64,000 nt of DNA from Mucilaginibacter gossypii (GTDB taxonomy: Bacteria; Bacteroidota; Bacteroidia; Sphingobacteriales; Sphingobacteriaceae): assembly GCF_900100945.1 (NCBI RefSeq), contig NZ_FNCG01000004.1, forward strand, positions 1-64,000, read 5' to 3'. The notes beneath the pieces are model-generated. The model had not been told where the DNA came from. It was given only the letters and a program-made list of their open reading frames with translations, and did no database searches. Shown in pieces: positions 62,301 to 64,000 of the stretch; position 1 is the stretch's first letter, and each line of letters opens with the position of its first letter. The position numbers and the translations under genes were made by a program.

Positions 62301-62448
62301 ATTTTTGGGTTTCAACAACCACAATGGTAACTCCGTCTATAGGTTTCGAGGAGTTATCTAACACAGTCCCGCTTATGGTCCGGGATTGTGCATATCCTTC
62401 ACTTATGAGCAGTATAAGAAAGGAACAAATAAGTAATAATTTTCTCAT
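59308..62448 (-). CDS. SusC/RagA-family TonB-linked transporter of the fructan locus
   Basis: The 1046-residue receptor has a signal peptide ('LLLICSFLILLISEGYAQ'), a carboxypeptidase-regulatory-like domain ('SRTISGTVLDNSSKPIDGVT'), TonB-box region 'KLNEVVVTGYTSERKKDLTG', plug motifs 'ESIYGSRASNGVVIVTTKNG', and a barrel ending in Phe ('FSFGVNASF'). It has no STN domain. A calcium-like 'DINHDGKIDANDQTWIG' loop, common in SusC barrels, is seen near residue 900. It lies 28 bp after the kinase gene and 18 bp before susD. It likely brings fructo-oligosaccharides across the outer membrane. Confidence 0.95.
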   Translation of the reverse strand: MRKLLLICSFLILLISEGYAQSRTISGTVLDNSSKPIDGVTIVVVETQKSTLSDASGKFSINVKNGQSVRFSYVGAKPIVITITADTKTLDVIFKDAENKLNEVVVTGYTSERKKDLTGAVAVVDLAPVKNNSSGNTMQALQGRVAGLYIEKDGSANGATSRILIRGANTLGNNNPLYIIDGIPTTRPEVFQNLSPSNIASVQVLKDASSESIYGSRASNGVVIVTTKNGGNTEGKVQFQFNNSTSIQSEKSLRFKMLNSVDRGRALWQASVNDGQDPAAGYGEIYNFDWNNNFSNPVLNSVTPKPFVGGDPNTPAGDTDWQSVLYKTAFVYNNDFTASVGNKNSSIQINFGNIKNTGLVRFTKYGRTTGSINAITRPFDGKVTFGVNIKITNSNETLTTTDLGGATTPFLAVTLAPTIPVYQKDGVTYAGESGAGYSDRNNPLHMQDLAKWNNANRLNTFGNVFLEVQPIKNLYFRSNYGADNADYLSKVITPTFSEGALNRTTNSLFFDQNHYLSTTLSNTLRYSYDLNSKHHFKILVGTEYIKTFTDFQTTLKQGYTIQTEDYFTLDAGTGNTIVTGRSIGNSLFSQFGRFDYNYAGKYLVSATVRRDGSSRFGTNNQYGIFPSASIGWKIDQENFLKNSSIFSELKLRAGVGRVGNQEIGDLSRYLLYNTRYGTTQNQLTPGFWEQYMNVGTAYSLSGANTGALPSGFVQTQAANPALKWETTDELNTGLDFAILNGKISGSFDYFTRKTTGILITPPVASALGEGQSKTVNGASKTNRGWEFLLTYHGQRSGDFNYNVTLNFSHFRDKITDLPENVRPAYPGNIDNTIIGHSQFDIFGYKTNGLFQSQAEVDAAPTQIGAGPGRIRYVDINHDGKIDANDQTWIGTTLPTLEYGARIDLTYKKFDLSIFGSGVAGRKGFDVYTLFNNLMHSRENVGPGVFDGWTPQHTNTNVPALTLKDNNNEGRTSDYFIVNTSYFKLRNLQLGYTILPKAVFTRLRVFAMAENIFTVKSSKYLSPDPERIDLNPIPIPRIFSFGVNASF

Positions 62449-62476
62449 TGATTTTTGTTTAAGTGTAATTGGTTGG

Positions 62477-63388
62477 TTAAAACATCTTGTTTATAAAGTC
62501 TTGGTATTCTTTGATTTTATAATCCGGACAACCTCCTTTCTTCGTTGCAATGAAGCCGCCCATCGCTATTGCATTTTTTAATAAAATTTCTGGTGATTCG
62601 CCACGGTAATGGTTGGCTATGAATGCCGCTAAAAAGGAATCGCCGCTGCCTATGGTATCGCTTACTTTTACCTCGCGCCCGGCAATGTGATAAGCTTTTT
62701 CTTCTTTGTAATAGGAAGCGCCAAACTCGCCTTTGGTAACTATGATTTCGGGTATGTTAAAATGATCCTGGATAAATTTGATCTGTTCCGATTCTTTCCA
62801 GAACGAACCTCTGAACAGGCCCTGCACCATCTCAAGCTCGGCCTGGTTAAATTTTACGATGTTGGCTTTGTGCAGCAGATCGGCCAGCAGGTCACGGCTT
62901 ATAAAGGGCGGCCTCAAATTAATGTCGAATACTTTGATAGCATCGCTTTCCAGCAGCTCAAACAAGGTATTACGCGATACGTTGTTCCTTGACGCAAGGC
63001 TGCCGAAAACGAAATAGGTTGACGGCCTGATCTGTGTTTTAATATGCTCGCTGTCATTAATAAAGTCCCAGGCTACAGGAAAAATAATCTCGTAGGATAC
63101 CTCGTTGCCATTATTCATTTTGGCGATTACCTGGCTGGTTGGGTGTTCGGTGTCAGTTTGCAGCAGGTGCTTTTTTATGCCCCAGTTATCGAGCAGGTTT
63201 TCAAGCTTTTGGCCATCGGGATCATTACCAATTTTACTTACCAGGCTGGCGGGCATACCCAGTTTATTAAGGTGGTACGATACATTCAGCAATGCCCCGC
63301 CGGGCTGCGGGCCATCCGGCAAAACATCCCAAAGTATTTCGCCGTAGCAAATGGCCGGTGTTAAGGTATTTGTATGTAAGTTCATCAT
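62477..63388 (-). CDS. PfkB-family sugar kinase (probable fructokinase)
   Basis: The 303-residue ribokinase-like enzyme starts 'AICYGEILWDVLPDGPQPGG' and 'ALLNVSYHLNKLGMPASLVS', the fructokinase-type first signature. The second PfkB signature is 'VSDTIGSGDSFLAAFIANHY' with catalytic base D250. The C-terminal 'KKGGCPDYKI' is usual for this group. It should phosphorylate fructose released by GH32, giving fructose-6-phosphate. The gene is 12 bp after the MFS porter gene and 28 bp before susC in one operon, which supports a fructose role. The substrate is inferred from context and not proved by sequence. Confidence 0.92.
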   Translation of the reverse strand: MMNLHTNTLTPAICYGEILWDVLPDGPQPGGALLNVSYHLNKLGMPASLVSKIGNDPDGQKLENLLDNWGIKKHLLQTDTEHPTSQVIAKMNNGNEVSYEIIFPVAWDFINDSEHIKTQIRPSTYFVFGSLASRNNVSRNTLFELLESDAIKVFDINLRPPFISRDLLADLLHKANIVKFNQAELEMVQGLFRGSFWKESEQIKFIQDHFNIPEIIVTKGEFGASYYKEEKAYHIAGREVKVSDTIGSGDSFLAAFIANHYRGESPEILLKNAIAMGGFIATKKGGCPDYKIKEYQDFINKMF

Positions 63389-63400
63389 TGCAGATCCTGA

Positions 63401-64000
63401 TTAATGCATTACCATATTAGTTTCAATTTGCTCCAGCGATCTGCCTTTTGTTTCGGGCATCAACCTCCACACAAAAATTAGCTGGCATATCATCATGGTG
63501 CCGAAAAAGGAAAATGTTATTGTTCCGCCAAGCTTTTCGGCGAAATATGGAAAGGAGAAAGCGATCAATGCCGCCATGATCCAATGGGTTGAGCTGCCCA
63601 GTGTCTGGCCTTTTGCACGTACCTGGTTTGGGAATATCTCCGAGATAAATACCCAGATAACTGCCCCCTGCGAAAACGCAAAGAATGCAATGAACAGCAT
63701 CATATAAGCGGGAACGGCAAAGCCGCTCATGTTTCCTGAGTAAAAGGTATAGGCTACCAGGAACAGGGAAATGATTAAGCCAGCCGAGCCGATGAGCATC
63801 AGGATACGGCGCCCAACTTTATCTATCACATTAATAGCGATGAGCGTGAATACAAAGTTGATAGCCCCCAGGCCAACTGTTGACAGTAATGATGAATGAG
63901 CACCTAAACCTGCCATTTCAAATATGCGGGGTGCATAATAAATAATAGCATTGATACCCGAAACCTGGTTGAAAAAGGCGAACAGCACAGCTAATATTAT
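63401..64000 (-). CDS. MFS sugar porter, truncated at the window edge
   Basis: The visible 199-codon part is the C-terminal half of a sugar porter; the frame stays open to base 64000, so the 5' end is outside the window. Diagnostic motifs are 'FNQVSGINAIIYYAPRIFEM' (helix 7), 'NVIDKVGRRILMLIGSAG' (the repeated D-x-x-G-R-R motif), 'AVIWVFISEIFPNQVRAKGQ' (helix 10, PESPR-like), and the end 'RLMPETKGRSLEQIETNMVM' (PETKGR). About six helices are visible. It should move fructose or a related hexose across the inner membrane by proton symport. It is followed by the PfkB kinase 12 bp downstream. Confidence 0.92.
   Translation of the reverse strand: MILAVLFAFFNQVSGINAIIYYAPRIFEMAGLGAHSSLLSTVGLGAINFVFTLIAINVIDKVGRRILMLIGSAGLIISLFLVAYTFYSGNMSGFAVPAYMMLFIAFFAFSQGAVIWVFISEIFPNQVRAKGQTLGSSTHWIMAALIAFSFPYFAEKLGGTITFSFFGTMMICQLIFVWRLMPETKGRSLEQIETNMVMH

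Overview
The window looks like a chromosomal segment of a Bacteroidota bacterium, most likely Sphingobacteriaceae (a Mucilaginibacter- or Pedobacter-like organism). The evidence is SusC/SusD pairs, an alternative complex III (act) operon feeding a caa3-type oxidase, TAnnTTTG-like -7 promoter boxes, lipoproteins with Bacteroidota-style lipoboxes, and many short palindromic repeats between genes. The genus is an inference. I see no rRNA, tRNA, CRISPR array, integrase or transposase.

Layout. 1-5.8 kb: an NTF2-like protein, a LytS/LytTR two-component pair, a SirB1-type transglutaminase-like protein, a degenerate methyltransferase-like protein and a BamA/TamA-like outer-membrane protein. 6.0-7.0 kb: a deoxyhypusine-synthase-family enzyme standing alone. 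7.2-25.9 kb: a long co-directional respiratory locus, actABCDEF (alternative complex III), then coxB/ctaD (caa3 oxidase II and I), ctaA/ctaB (haem A synthesis), two subunit-III genes, a subunit-IV-like gene, SCO, DUF420, a small CxxC membrane protein, DUF983, DUF2461 and an OmpA lipoprotein closed by a clear terminator. Quinol oxidation, electron transfer, oxygen reduction, haem A supply and copper delivery are thus encoded almost contiguously.

26.2-33.2 kb: a histidine-utilisation locus, marR-hutH-hutU, then hutI and a fused ftcD-fchA. A perfect 20-bp palindrome just before marR is a strong operator candidate. The encoded route is histidine to urocanate to imidazolonepropionate to formiminoglutamate to glutamate, with the one-carbon unit captured on tetrahydrofolate.

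33.4-45.7 kb: an adhesin-like DUF2807 protein, two tandem M1 metallopeptidases, a CocE/NonD hydrolase, dihydrolipoyl dehydrogenase, a CrtZ-like hydroxylase, an unknown lipoprotein, and a GT4 plus ArnT-like glycosyltransferase pair.

45.9-64.0 kb: glycan use. A SusC/SusD pair lies divergent from a GH89 alpha-N-acetylglucosaminidase. After these come a stand-alone CheY-like receiver and a GH16-like lipoprotein. The window ends in a minus-strand fructan locus (MFS sugar porter, PfkB kinase, SusC, SusD, GH32) that runs off the right edge.

No wholly new multi-gene system is evident. The most interesting leads are: a SCO protein lacking the usual copper-binding histidine; a small periplasmic CxxC protein in the oxidase operon; an EF-hand-like loop in the DUF420 protein; an extra monohaem domain on ActA; a bacterial deoxyhypusine-synthase homologue; the MarR palindrome; and a family of modular palindromic intergenic repeats, some of which touch gene ends.
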